A stretch of DNA of 28,590 bases from JADJTT01 sp049306275 (GTDB lineage Bacteria > Bacteroidota > Bacteroidia > Chitinophagales > Saprospiraceae): assembly GCA_049306275.1 (NCBI GenBank), contig JBAQQB010000121.1:1-28590 (forward strand), in the 5' to 3' direction. Below the pieces are notes generated by a model. The model ran no database searches and had not been told where the DNA came from. It was given only the letters and a program-made list of their open reading frames with translations. Below, piece after piece: positions 1 to 9,576 of this stretch. The stretch's first letter is position 1. Each line of letters starts with the position of its first letter. The position numbers and the translations under genes were made by a program.

Positions 1-22
1 CTCTCCACTCTCACCTCTCCAC
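1..22. repeat. Heptamer repeat arm at window edge
   Basis: Three 7-bp units (CTCTCCA, CTCTCAC, CTCTCCA) plus a partial unit lie 3 nt beyond the stop codon of the ABC ATPase gene. It looks like one arm of the heptamer inverted arrays found at other gene ends in this window; the partner arm, if there is one, is outside the window. Confidence 0.6.
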
Positions 23-25
23 TAA

Positions 26-646
26 CTACTTGTATTCCATTATCTCCACCCTCCCCTCACAAAACGCCACATCCTCTTCCACATTAGAAGCTACGATGAG
101 CAGGCGGCCGTCGGCGAATTGGGTGACCAGCCGGTGGTACCACTCCTGGCCCTGGAGGTCGAGGTTGGTGGTGGGTTCGTCGAGGAGCACGACGGGGGTA
201 TCGGAGCAGAAGGCGAGGGCGAGTTTGAGGCGCTGTTTCATGCCCGAGGAGAAGTAGCGGATCTGTTTGTGTTGCTGCGCGCCGAAGGGAAGCAGGTCGA
301 GCACGGCCTGGTGGTCGTAACCTTTGAGAAAAGGCTTGAAGCGCTGGTGGAAGCGAACGGCCTCCAGCAGCGTAAATTCTTCGATGAGCTCGGCGTAGGG
401 CGCCGCCAGGCTGATGCGGCGGTACAGGTCTTCGGCCGGTACGGGCTTGCCGTCTTCTTCGAAGACGACTTTTCCGCGGGAGGGCGTCAGGAAGCCGGAG
501 AGGACTTTGAGCAGGGTCGATTTTCCGGAGCCGTTGGGTCCGAGCAGGGCGTAGTTCTTACCCGGCAAAAATTCATAGTCGAGTTTGCGGAATACCCACT
601 CCATGCGGTAGCGTTTGGCAACCTGTTCCAGGCGGATAATCATCAA
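26..646 (-). CDS. ABC transporter ATP-binding protein
   Basis: Cytoplasmic ATPase subunit of an ABC transporter, 206 aa, a single nucleotide-binding domain. Walker A is GPNGSGKST at residues 36-44, the signature is SSGMKQR near residue 134, and Walker B is VVLLDEPT near residue 155, followed by the D-loop Asn-Leu-Asp. The domain is short and has no membrane segment, so a separate permease is needed; none lies in the window. Its start overlaps the lpxA stop as ATGA (643-646), so the two are probably translationally coupled at the end of the lipid A operon. From that context I infer a role in export or handling of an envelope component, but the substrate cannot be read from the sequence. A second ATG directly follows the first. 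Confidence 0.93.
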   Translation of the reverse strand: MMIIRLEQVAKRYRMEWVFRKLDYEFLPGKNYALLGPNGSGKSTLLKVLSGFLTPSRGKVVFEEDGKPVPAEDLYRRISLAAPYAELIEEFTLLEAVRFHQRFKPFLKGYDHQAVLDLLPFGAQQHKQIRYFSSGMKQRLKLALAFCSDTPVVLLDEPTTNLDLQGQEWYHRLVTQFADGRLLIVASNVEEDVAFCEGRVEIMEYK

Positions 647-1446
647 TCAGCTTTTCTGGAGGAGCGCAGCCCTTTGAGCAGGCCGCGCTTCGAATTGTCT
701 ATAAATTCGAGGATCACGCCCCGTTCGTCGGAATGGGGGAGCATCTCTTCGATGACTTGCAGGGCTTGTTTGGTATTGTGGTTCCTCACAAACAGCAAGC
801 GGTAGACATCCTGGATGCGGTTGATCTGTTCGGCGTTGAACCCCCGGCGTTTCAGCCCGGTGGAGTTGACGCCCACATAGGAAAGCGGCTCCCTGGCGGC
901 TTTGATGTAGGGCGGCACGTCCTTGCGCACGAGCGACCCTCCGCCGATCATCGTATGCTGGCCGATCTTGACAAACTGGTGTACTGCGGCAAATCCGCCG
1001 AGCACCGCCCAGTCGCCCACCTCGATATGGCCTGCCAGGCCTACGTTGTTGGCCAGGATGCAGTGGTTGCCCACGATGCAGTCGTGCGCCACGTGTACGT
1101 AGGCCATCAGTAGCGAGTGGTCGCCTATTTTGGTGCGGTGGTTGGCCCTGGTACCCCGGTTCAGGGTGCAGTACTCGCGGATGGTGACGTGGTTGCCGAC
1201 TTCCAGCAGCGACTCTTCTCCGTCGAACTTGAGGTCCTGTGGTATGGCGCCCACCACGGCGCCGGGAAAAATCCGGCAATGGCTGCCGATACGGGCGCCG
1301 TCCATGATGCAGGCATTGGGGCCGATCCAGGTGTTGTCGCCGATGACCACGTCTTTGCCGATGGTGGCGAAGGGCTCTATCACCACATTTTTCCCGATCT
1401 TTGCCTCGGGATGTATATTGCGAAGTCCGTTCAGGTAGTTGCTCAT
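643..1446 (-). CDS. lpxA: Acyl-ACP--UDP-N-acetylglucosamine O-acyltransferase LpxA
   Basis: First enzyme of lipid A synthesis, which transfers a 3-hydroxyacyl chain from ACP to the 3-OH of UDP-GlcNAc in the cytoplasm. The 267-aa length is usual for the family. The N-terminal two thirds are left-handed beta-helix hexapeptide repeats (IGKNVVIEPFATIGKDVVIG and so on). The catalytic His region MAYVHVAHDC and the IGGGSLVRKDVPPY segment are present, followed by the alpha-helical C-terminal domain with GLKRRGF. It lies 45 nt after lpxC-fabZ and overlaps the ABC ATPase by 4 nt, so it is inside the lpx operon. The start at MSNYLNGL fits the family N-terminus; a longer overlapping frame is an out-of-frame shadow. 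Confidence 0.97.
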   Translation of the reverse strand: MSNYLNGLRNIHPEAKIGKNVVIEPFATIGKDVVIGDNTWIGPNACIMDGARIGSHCRIFPGAVVGAIPQDLKFDGEESLLEVGNHVTIREYCTLNRGTRANHRTKIGDHSLLMAYVHVAHDCIVGNHCILANNVGLAGHIEVGDWAVLGGFAAVHQFVKIGQHTMIGGGSLVRKDVPPYIKAAREPLSYVGVNSTGLKRRGFNAEQINRIQDVYRLLFVRNHNTKQALQVIEEMLPHSDERGVILEFIDNSKRGLLKGLRSSRKAD

Positions 1447-1491
1447 TTCGTTTTGATTCCTTTCTCCAAATGCCCTGCAATGGGGTTAACC

Positions 1492-2889
1492 TTATCTATT
1501 CCGCCTGACGATCTGGGCGGTCATTTCCGCTTCGGAAACGATTTTGCTGCCGACATAGGCAGTGGCGCTCATCTGCACGATACCCCTTCGCACCGGAGCC
1601 ATCAGCTCGCAGCGCAGCAACAGGGTATCGCCGGGCAGCACCATGTTTTTAAATTTGGCGTTGTCAATTTTCAGAAAATAGGTATCCCAGTTGCCGGGGT
1701 CATCCTGCTGGGAGAGCACGAAGACGCCGCCGGCCTGGGCCAGGGCTTCCAGTTGCAGCACGCCGGGGAAAACGGGGTTGCCCGGAAAATGCCCCTGGAA
1801 AAATGCTTCGTTCATGGTGACATTCTTCACGCCAACGACGTATTTATCCGTCATTTCGATCACCTTGTCGATCATGAGGAAGGGGTAGCGGTGCGGCAGC
1901 ATATCCATGATGCCCTTGATGTCTACCACCACAGGCTTGTCGGGGTCGTATTGGGGGATATTGCGCAGTTTGCGCTGTTCCACCAAGGTCTTTTTGAGCA
2001 ACCTCCCAAACTCGATATTGGCGCGGTGGCCCGGTTTGGTCGCTACGATCTTGCCCTTGATAGGCACACCCACCAGGGTGATATCGCCCAGCACATCCAG
2101 CAGCTTATGCCTCGCCGGTTCGTTCTGGAAATGGAGTTTGGTGGTGTTCAGCACGCCTTCCCGCTCTACCCTGATAGAGGGCTTCCCCAGCTTTTGAGCC
2201 AGGTGATCCAGATCTTCCTGTGTCATCAGACGGTCGGCGATGACGATGGCATTGTCGAGGTCGCCGCCTTTGATCAGGCCCTGCTGGGCCAGCATCTCCA
2301 GCTCGTGCAGGAATACAAACGTCCTGCAAGGGGCGATCTCTGTTTTGAAATCGCCAAGCGCCTGCAGGGAAGCGTATTGCGGCCCCAGAATGGGCGAATT
2401 GAAATCGATCAGGGTTGTCAACTGAAAGGAATCGGCCGGAAGGGCCATCAACTCCGATCCGGTATCGGGGTCGTAATAGGAGATGGGCTCTGTAATTTCG
2501 AGCACTTCCCGTTCGGCGCCCTGGTCTTCTTTGCCTGCCTTTTCCAGGGCTTCAACGAAATAACGCGCGCTTCCATCCATGATAGGCACTTCGGCGCCGT
2601 CGATTTCGATGAGAATGTTGTCGATCTCCAGGCCGTGGAGCGAGGAAAGCAGGTGCTCTACCGTGCTGACGGCTGCGCCTTCCTGACTCAGGGTGGTGCC
2701 CCGGTTGGTCGACATGACCATGCCCAAATCGGCCTTGATGACCGGTTTATCGGGCAGGTCTACGCGCTGGAAACGAATCCCGTAATCGACGGGGGCCGGT
2801 TTAAAGGTGATTTTCACGGGCTGCCCGGTGTGCAGCCCAATCCCCTGCAACTCAACCTGTTGTTGAATAGTATGCTGGTTGGTTGTCAT
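1492..2889 (-). CDS. lpxC/fabZ: Bifunctional LpxC deacetylase / FabZ dehydratase fusion
   Basis: One 465-aa polypeptide carries two activities. Residues about 1-305 are the zinc-dependent UDP-3-O-acyl-GlcNAc deacetylase LpxC, the committed step of lipid A synthesis. The zinc-ligand motifs EHLLSSLHGL and RHKLLDVLGD are visible, with the FLHELEMLAQQGLIKGGDLDNA segment in parts. Residues about 320-465 are FabZ, the (3R)-hydroxyacyl-ACP dehydratase, with catalytic His in MLPHRYPFLMIDKV and the acidic helix in HFPGNPVFPGVLQLEALAQ. LpxC and FabZ compete for hydroxyacyl-ACP-derived flux, so a fusion fixes them at 1:1. This fusion is known across Bacteroidota. It sits 37 nt after lpxD and 45 nt before lpxA in the same operon. 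Confidence 0.97.
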   Translation of the reverse strand: MTTNQHTIQQQVELQGIGLHTGQPVKITFKPAPVDYGIRFQRVDLPDKPVIKADLGMVMSTNRGTTLSQEGAAVSTVEHLLSSLHGLEIDNILIEIDGAEVPIMDGSARYFVEALEKAGKEDQGAEREVLEITEPISYYDPDTGSELMALPADSFQLTTLIDFNSPILGPQYASLQALGDFKTEIAPCRTFVFLHELEMLAQQGLIKGGDLDNAIVIADRLMTQEDLDHLAQKLGKPSIRVEREGVLNTTKLHFQNEPARHKLLDVLGDITLVGVPIKGKIVATKPGHRANIEFGRLLKKTLVEQRKLRNIPQYDPDKPVVVDIKGIMDMLPHRYPFLMIDKVIEMTDKYVVGVKNVTMNEAFFQGHFPGNPVFPGVLQLEALAQAGGVFVLSQQDDPGNWDTYFLKIDNAKFKNMVLPGDTLLLRCELMAPVRRGIVQMSATAYVGSKIVSEAEMTAQIVRRNR

Positions 2890-2926
2890 ACTTCAGAGGT
2901 TTTATAACGATAATTTTGGTTTTATT

Positions 2927-3967
2927 TCACGTTGTTTCGCCAGGTTGGGATGTCTGCCGCTCCAGGGCGCGGAGGCGTTTCTCAAGATCGGGCAATTGTT
3001 TGAAATAGGCAAAAGCTTTCAGGAATTCGCGGTAGCCGTAGGCCGGGGCCCCTCCTATTTCCTTGCCTTCTTCGGTCACATGACCGAGCACGCCGCTCTG
3101 GGCCTGTATCCGCACCTTGTCGGCTACCCGGATATGGCCGATGATGCCAACCTGCCCGCCGATCTGGACGTACTCGCCGATCTGGGAGCTGCCCGCGATC
3201 CCCGCCTGGGCAGCGATGGCGGTATGCGCGCCGAGCTGCACGTTGTGCGCTACCTGTACCAGGTTATCGATCTTCACGCCCGTCCTGATCAGGGTGGAGC
3301 CCATGGTCGCCCGGTCGATGACGGTGTTGGCGCCTATTTCTACATCGTCTTCCACCACCACGTTTCCGATCTGTGCGATTTTTTTGTAAGCGCCGTTTTC
3401 GAGCGAAAATCCGAACCCGTCGCTTCCGATCACCGAGTTGGCGTGGATGACGCACCTGCGGCCGATCTTACACTGGTGGTAAATCTTCACCCCGGGATAC
3501 ACCAGGCATTCAGCGCCGATCTCTGTGCCCTGCCCAATAAATACATGAGACAGGATGCGGGTATTTTTACCGATGCGGGCGCCCTGCTCAACTACCGTGA
3601 ATGGGCCGATTGTCGCGCCGGCTTCCACCACGGCTTCGGGATGTACGAAGGCCAGCGAGGATACGCCCTCCTGGGTATCAGGTTGCTGGCGGCCGTATTC
3701 CTCCAGCAAGCTGGCTACCGCCGCGTAGACGTTGTCGACGCGGATCAGGGTGGTAGCCACCGGTTTTTCTGGAATGAAATCACGGCTCACCAGCACGGCG
3801 GAGGCCGTCGTGGTGTAGATGTATGGTTCGTATTTGGGATTGGCCAAAAAGGTAATGGCGCCCTCTCCCCCATCTTCGATCTTCGCGGGCCTGTCGATGG
3901 CGACATTGGCGTCGCCTTCCACCTGCCCGCCCAAAAACTGTGCGATTTGCCCGGCTGTGAATTGCAT
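2927..3967 (-). CDS. lpxD: UDP-3-O-(3-hydroxyacyl)glucosamine N-acyltransferase LpxD
   Basis: Third step of lipid A synthesis: N-acylation of UDP-3-O-acyl-glucosamine. About 346 aa from the chosen start. The N-terminal uridine-binding domain (MQFTAGQIAQFLGG, with FLANPKYEPYIYTT) is followed by hexapeptide repeats, the HANSVIGSDGFGF segment and QVAHNVQLG with the presumed catalytic His, then a short C-terminal helix. The frame can be opened six codons earlier, but that stretch is the promoter box TACCTTTG, so I start at MQFTAG. The box ends only 4 nt before the ATG, so the mRNA may be leaderless. First gene of the operon lpxD, lpxC-fabZ, lpxA, ABC ATPase; divergent from the HemC-like gene. Confidence 0.96.
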   Translation of the reverse strand: MQFTAGQIAQFLGGQVEGDANVAIDRPAKIEDGGEGAITFLANPKYEPYIYTTTASAVLVSRDFIPEKPVATTLIRVDNVYAAVASLLEEYGRQQPDTQEGVSSLAFVHPEAVVEAGATIGPFTVVEQGARIGKNTRILSHVFIGQGTEIGAECLVYPGVKIYHQCKIGRRCVIHANSVIGSDGFGFSLENGAYKKIAQIGNVVVEDDVEIGANTVIDRATMGSTLIRTGVKIDNLVQVAHNVQLGAHTAIAAQAGIAGSSQIGEYVQIGGQVGIIGHIRVADKVRIQAQSGVLGHVTEEGKEIGGAPAYGYREFLKAFAYFKQLPDLEKRLRALERQTSQPGETT

Positions 3968-3971
3968 GCCG

Positions 3972-3979
3972 CAAAGGTA
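3972..3979 (-). promoter_or_regulatory. lpxD -7 box TACCTTTG
   Basis: Matches the Bacteroidota sigma-A -7 element TAnnTTTG. It ends 4 nt from the lpxD ATG, so transcription would begin at or within a few bases of the start codon. A clear -33 TTG at the usual spacing is not visible. Confidence 0.6.
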
Positions 3980-4031
3980 GAACAAATTGCCTAAATTTAA
4001 AGCTGCCTTTTGAGATGGCTGCTCAAAGGCT

Positions 4032-4039
4032 TATCTTTG
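4032..4039 (+). promoter_or_regulatory. -7 box TATCTTTG for the HemC-like gene
   Basis: TATCTTTG followed by GCGCC, the same extended form seen before lepA. It is divergent from the lpxD box, about 50 bp away. Its position inside the longest reading frame argues that the true start of the downstream gene is further on, near 4072. Confidence 0.6.
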
Positions 4040-4071
4040 CGCCCTGTTTTCACTCTCTATCAACCACCATT

Positions 4072-4902
4072 TTGGAAAAGATCCTTCAAATTGGCCTGCC
4101 GGAAAATGCCTGGACGGCATTCCTGAAAGGTGAAACGGAAAAGGCACTTCAGGCGATTTCTCTGCCTGCCTCTTTCCTGCCCATGCCCGCAGCGCAACTG
4201 CATCCGGCGCTGCGCCGCGGCGACCTCGATGCAGTGGCCAATGTTCTCCACCTGCTGCCGGCCTTTCCCGATGATGATATTGCCAATGCCGCCATCATCA
4301 GCAGGCAGGAACCGCTTTCTCTCCTGCTCATCCACCCCGAAGCGCAGGCGCAAAAGGCCTTCCGCCTTGCCCATGAAGCGAGAATGGCAACGCCTCATCT
4401 CTGGCAAGAGGTCCAAATGCGCGATTTCCGCCCCGATATCCAGTGGATAAACCGGGACGGCGATCTGGGAAAACAGATCCACGACCTGCAATCCCGCCAC
4501 CTCGACGCCCTCATGCTGACCGCTCCAGAGGCGGAGCAAGTAAAAGAGGCTTTTCCGGAAGTCCTCTCCTTGCCCATTAATCCCAGGGAGTGTTGCCCGG
4601 CGCCTGGCCTGGGCGCCGTGGTGATTCAATGCAGTGCGGCCGACAAAACGCTCAGAAAACAGCTGCAGTTCGTCCACAATCGCGAAATTGCAGAGCTGAC
4701 CAATGCCGAACGCAAATTGCTCCGGCTGCTGGGCGGCGACCCGGCCCTGTCCCTGGGCGCCTTCTGCGAACGCGACCACATGGGCAACGTTCACCTTTGG
4801 GCCGCCTGGTCACCCGGAACAGGCCAACCACTGATCCGCCTGCGGCATTCGTCAAGCACTACGTTTGAAATTGCAGAACAATTGCTCTCCATGGCTCAAT
4901 AA
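4072..4902 (+). CDS. Hydroxymethylbilane synthase-like protein lacking catalytic residues (HemC pseudoenzyme)
   Basis: About 276 aa from TTG 4072; the only earlier ATG (4015) lies upstream of the -7 box. Most of the chain lines up with porphobilinogen deaminase. The helix LHPALRRGDLDAV matches the E. coli stretch before HSMKDVP, RDFRPDIQW matches RRPDL, LDALML matches YDAIIL, CPAPGLGAVVIQC matches LPAVGQGAVGIEC, and LTNAERKLLRLLGGD matches VTAERAMNTRLEGGC. Key residues are lost: the dipyrromethane-binding Cys is Asp223, the Lys-Asp pair of domain 1 is His60-Leu61, the Arg pair is Trp111-Gln112, and the RGN Arg is Asp. The N-terminal region is also about 25 residues short. The reading frame is intact, so it is probably a maintained non-catalytic paralogue of unknown role. 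It is followed 8 nt later by a lipoprotein gene. The alignment is by eye against remembered E. coli HemC. Confidence 0.8.
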   Translation: MEKILQIGLPENAWTAFLKGETEKALQAISLPASFLPMPAAQLHPALRRGDLDAVANVLHLLPAFPDDDIANAAIISRQEPLSLLLIHPEAQAQKAFRLAHEARMATPHLWQEVQMRDFRPDIQWINRDGDLGKQIHDLQSRHLDALMLTAPEAEQVKEAFPEVLSLPINPRECCPAPGLGAVVIQCSAADKTLRKQLQFVHNREIAELTNAERKLLRLLGGDPALSLGAFCERDHMGNVHLWAAWSPGTGQPLIRLRHSSSTTFEIAEQLLSMAQ

Positions 4903-4910
4903 TTCCGTCT

Positions 4911-5357
4911 ATGCGCTGGCTGTTCCTCATTCTATTCGCCATCATCGCCGCCTTGCAGGCCTGCCGCCCCTCCGGCCCGCCTCAGGATCAGGCCGTGCAA
5001 ACCACCAGCAGCCTTCCCTCCGATTTCACCAACTTCTACCAGCAGTTCCACCTCGACAGCAACTACCAGTACGACCACATCATCTTCCCCATGCAGGGGC
5101 TGCCCGCCAATGCCGACGCCGAAACCATCGAAAGCGGCAATTTCTACTGGACAAAAGACACCTGGGTACTCCACCGCCCCGTCGACTTCGAAACCAGCGA
5201 CTTCACCCGCGAGCTCATCCCCCTGGGCGACGATATCGTCATGGAAAAAATCATCCACCGCAACGGCCAGACCGGCATGCTGCGGCGCTTCGCCAAAATC
5301 AACGACGAATGGTACCTTATTTACTTTGCTGACCTGAATAGGATAAAAATGAAGTAA
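4911..5357 (+). CDS. Small lipoprotein, DUF4348-like
   Basis: 148-aa protein with an N-terminal lipoprotein signal: MRWLFLILFAIIAA followed by lipobox LQAC, giving an acylated Cys at about residue 18. The mature part, about 130 aa, has a FTNFYQQFHLDSNYQYDHI-FP stretch and a C-terminal EWYLIYFADLNRIKMK. This arrangement (F..FY..F..D...Q..., then a WYL strand near the end) recalls the Bacteroidota DUF4348 lipoproteins; I would not insist on the family. It begins 8 nt after the HemC-like gene and must share its transcript. Function unknown; a membrane-anchored periplasmic protein is the safe statement. Confidence 0.85.
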   Translation: MRWLFLILFAIIAALQACRPSGPPQDQAVQTTSSLPSDFTNFYQQFHLDSNYQYDHIIFPMQGLPANADAETIESGNFYWTKDTWVLHRPVDFETSDFTRELIPLGDDIVMEKIIHRNGQTGMLRRFAKINDEWYLIYFADLNRIKMK

Positions 5358-5361
5358 TTAT

Positions 5362-5469
5362 AAATTTTGAATTTTAAATTTTAAATTAAACTGGTCTTGA
5401 GCGCTCTTTTACATGGGGTAATATTTACCCAAAAACAATTCAAAATTTAAAATTCAAAATTTAAAATTT
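5362..5469. repeat. AT-rich heptamer inverted array between convergent genes
   Basis: Left arm 5363-5390 has units AATTTTG, AATTTTA, AATTTTA and AATTAAA. Right arm 5441-5468 has four units of form YAAAATT. Between them is a small perfect hairpin GGGTAA-TAT-TTACCC (5417-5431). The left arm begins 5 nt after the lipoprotein stop, and the right arm runs through the last codons and stop of hldD. It probably works as a bidirectional terminator for the convergent genes. Confidence 0.75.
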
Positions 5470-6422
5470 CCCATTAACTCCCCCCTCACATAATCCCCCA
5501 CCCCATCCTCTAGCGACCAGAAGGGCTTTTGGTAGCCGGCGGCGCGGAGCTTGCGCATATTCGCTTCGGTGAAATACTGGTAGGTATCGCGGATGTCGGC
5601 GGGCGTGTCGATGAATTCGATGTGGGGCTCGAGGTCAAGGGCGTGGAAAGTGGCAGTGGCCAGGTCGAGGAAGGTGCGCGCTTCGCCGGTTCCCACATTG
5701 TATAAACCATTCTGCACCTGATTGACCATCAGGAAGTAACAGATTTCGGCCACGTCTTTCACATAGATGAAATCGCGTTGCTGATGCCCGTCGGCGATGT
5801 CGGGCCGATGGGAACGGAATAACTTCATCTTTCCCGTTTCGCGTATCTGCCGGAAGGTGTGAAACACCACCGAGGCCATCCGGCCCTTGTGGTATTCATT
5901 GGGGCCATACACGTTGAAAAACTTCAAGCCTGCCCAGAAAGGCGGGGTCTCCTTCTGTTGCAGCGCCCATATATCAAAGTCGTTTTTGGAAACCCCGTAG
6001 GGGTTCAAGGGCTTGAGCCGGGACACGATGTCGTGGCGGTCGTCGTAACCGAACTCGCCGTTGCCGTAGGTAGCGGCGCTGGAAGCGTAGACCAGCGGTA
6101 TGTGATAGCGGGCACAAATCTCCCACAATCGCTTGGAATAGTTGAGGTTGAGCTCGTCGAAGATCGCCTGGTCCTTCTCTGTGGTGTCCGTGCGGGCGCC
6201 CATGTGAAAGACGAAAGTGACGTCGTCATGCGAATACTCCAGCCAATCCAGGAACTGCCAGCGGTGGATGCGGGCGATATAGGCCTTATCAGCCAGGTTG
6301 GGCGCCTTGTCGGGCCGCGACATAAAGTCGTCGGCCAGCACCAGGTTCTTGTGCCCCATCTCGTTGAGCTTGCCCACGAGAAAACTGCCGATGAAGCCGG
6401 CAGCGCCGGTTACTACGATCAT
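5454..6422 (-). CDS. hldD: ADP-L-glycero-D-manno-heptose 6-epimerase HldD
   Basis: NAD(P)-dependent short-chain epimerase that converts ADP-D-glycero-D-manno-heptose to the L-glycero form used in the LPS inner core. 322 aa, usual length. The Rossmann motif GAAGFIGSFL is at the N-terminus, followed by FHMGARTDTTEKD, SSAATYGNGEFGYDD, the active-site pair in NPYGVSKNDFD, FFNVYGPNEYHKGRMASV and QQRDFIYVKDVAE, all typical of HldD. Its product would serve heptosyltransferases such as the GT9 protein at 19.5-20.4 kb. The last codons (NFKF and stop) lie inside an AT heptamer repeat, so the C-terminal tail seems shaped by it. A second heptamer array sits 9 nt upstream of the ATG. Confidence 0.96.
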   Translation of the reverse strand: MIVVTGAAGFIGSFLVGKLNEMGHKNLVLADDFMSRPDKAPNLADKAYIARIHRWQFLDWLEYSHDDVTFVFHMGARTDTTEKDQAIFDELNLNYSKRLWEICARYHIPLVYASSAATYGNGEFGYDDRHDIVSRLKPLNPYGVSKNDFDIWALQQKETPPFWAGLKFFNVYGPNEYHKGRMASVVFHTFRQIRETGKMKLFRSHRPDIADGHQQRDFIYVKDVAEICYFLMVNQVQNGLYNVGTGEARTFLDLATATFHALDLEPHIEFIDTPADIRDTYQYFTEANMRKLRAAGYQKPFWSLEDGVGDYVRGELMGNFKF

Positions 6423-6431
6423 TTTTTTTCA

Positions 6432-6527
6432 GTTGAGAGTGGAGTGTGGAGTGTGGAGTGTGGAGTGACAGCGAGGCAACTTTGTTGCCTCGGCCTCACT
6501 TCACTCTCCACTCTCAACTCTCCACTA
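6432..6527. repeat. GTGGAGT heptamer inverted array with nested stem
   Basis: Left arm 6432-6467 has GTTGAGA and then four GTGGAGT-type units. Right arm about 6496-6526 has TTCACTC, TCCACTC, TCAACTC and TCCACTA. Between them CGAGGCAAC-TTT-GTTGCCTCG (6472-6492) forms a perfect 9-bp stem. The right arm ends directly at the gcvP stop codon, and the left arm lies just before the hldD ATG, so the whole gcvP-hldD junction is this element. Confidence 0.8.
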
Positions 6528-9404
<2,877 letters not shown>

Positions 9405-9433
9405 GGCAAGCTTTTATGTTGGTTAGGAAGATT

Positions 9434-9470
9434 ATTAAAAAACCGCCCAAAGTTACACTTTTGAGGCGGT
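9434..9470 (-). terminator. Intrinsic terminator downstream of fumC
   Basis: On the minus strand ACCGCC...GGCGGT (9470-9465 with 9447-9442) is extended by AAAGT/ACTTT inside, with loop GTA, and is followed by a run of six T. This is a classical intrinsic terminator about 110-140 nt after the fumC stop. Its inner arm contains TAACTTTG, a likely gcvP -7 box. Confidence 0.75.
9448..9455 (-). promoter_or_regulatory. gcvP -7 box TAACTTTG
   Basis: Exact TAnnTTTG match 44 nt before the gcvP ATG, which gives a leader of about 35-40 nt. It is embedded in the hairpin of the fumC terminator, so the same bases may serve both roles. Confidence 0.5.
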
Positions 9471-9509
9471 ATTTTAACATCTGCCAATGCTATTGGGTTC
9501 ATGGAATTT

Positions 9510-9576
9510 TCACCGCGACGGACGCGACGAGCGCGACGAAAACGACGTCGCGCTCGTTGCGTCGTAGCGGTAAAAA
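9510..9576. repeat. GC-rich inverted array with ~9-bp units at the fumC end
   Basis: Left arm has repeated GCGACGGAC, GCGACGAGC, GCGACGAAA units. The right arm, from about 9545, is the reverse complement in form, closing with ACCGC (9512-9516) against GCGGT (9567-9571). It ends exactly at the fumC stop codon (9577-9579). The layout is that of the heptamer arrays but with a unit near nine bases. A related CGTCGCG-rich hairpin follows sodA. Confidence 0.7.

Noticed and set aside
647..1480. 277-codon frame on the minus strand overlapping lpxA
   Set aside because: Out-of-frame shadow rich in Arg, Pro and His; lpxA in the other frame shows the hexapeptide repeats.
1492..2889. lpxC-fabZ fusion as a sequencing or frameshift artefact or as novel
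   Set aside because: The fusion is well known in Bacteroidota and both domains are complete.
1117..2907. 596-codon open frame on the plus strand
   Set aside because: It lies antisense to lpxA and lpxC-fabZ, whose translations have clear family motifs. The long frame is a product of GC-rich codon use on the other strand.
9405..9447. Glycine riboswitch before gcvP
   Set aside because: The likely leader is only about 40 nt, too short for a glycine aptamer.
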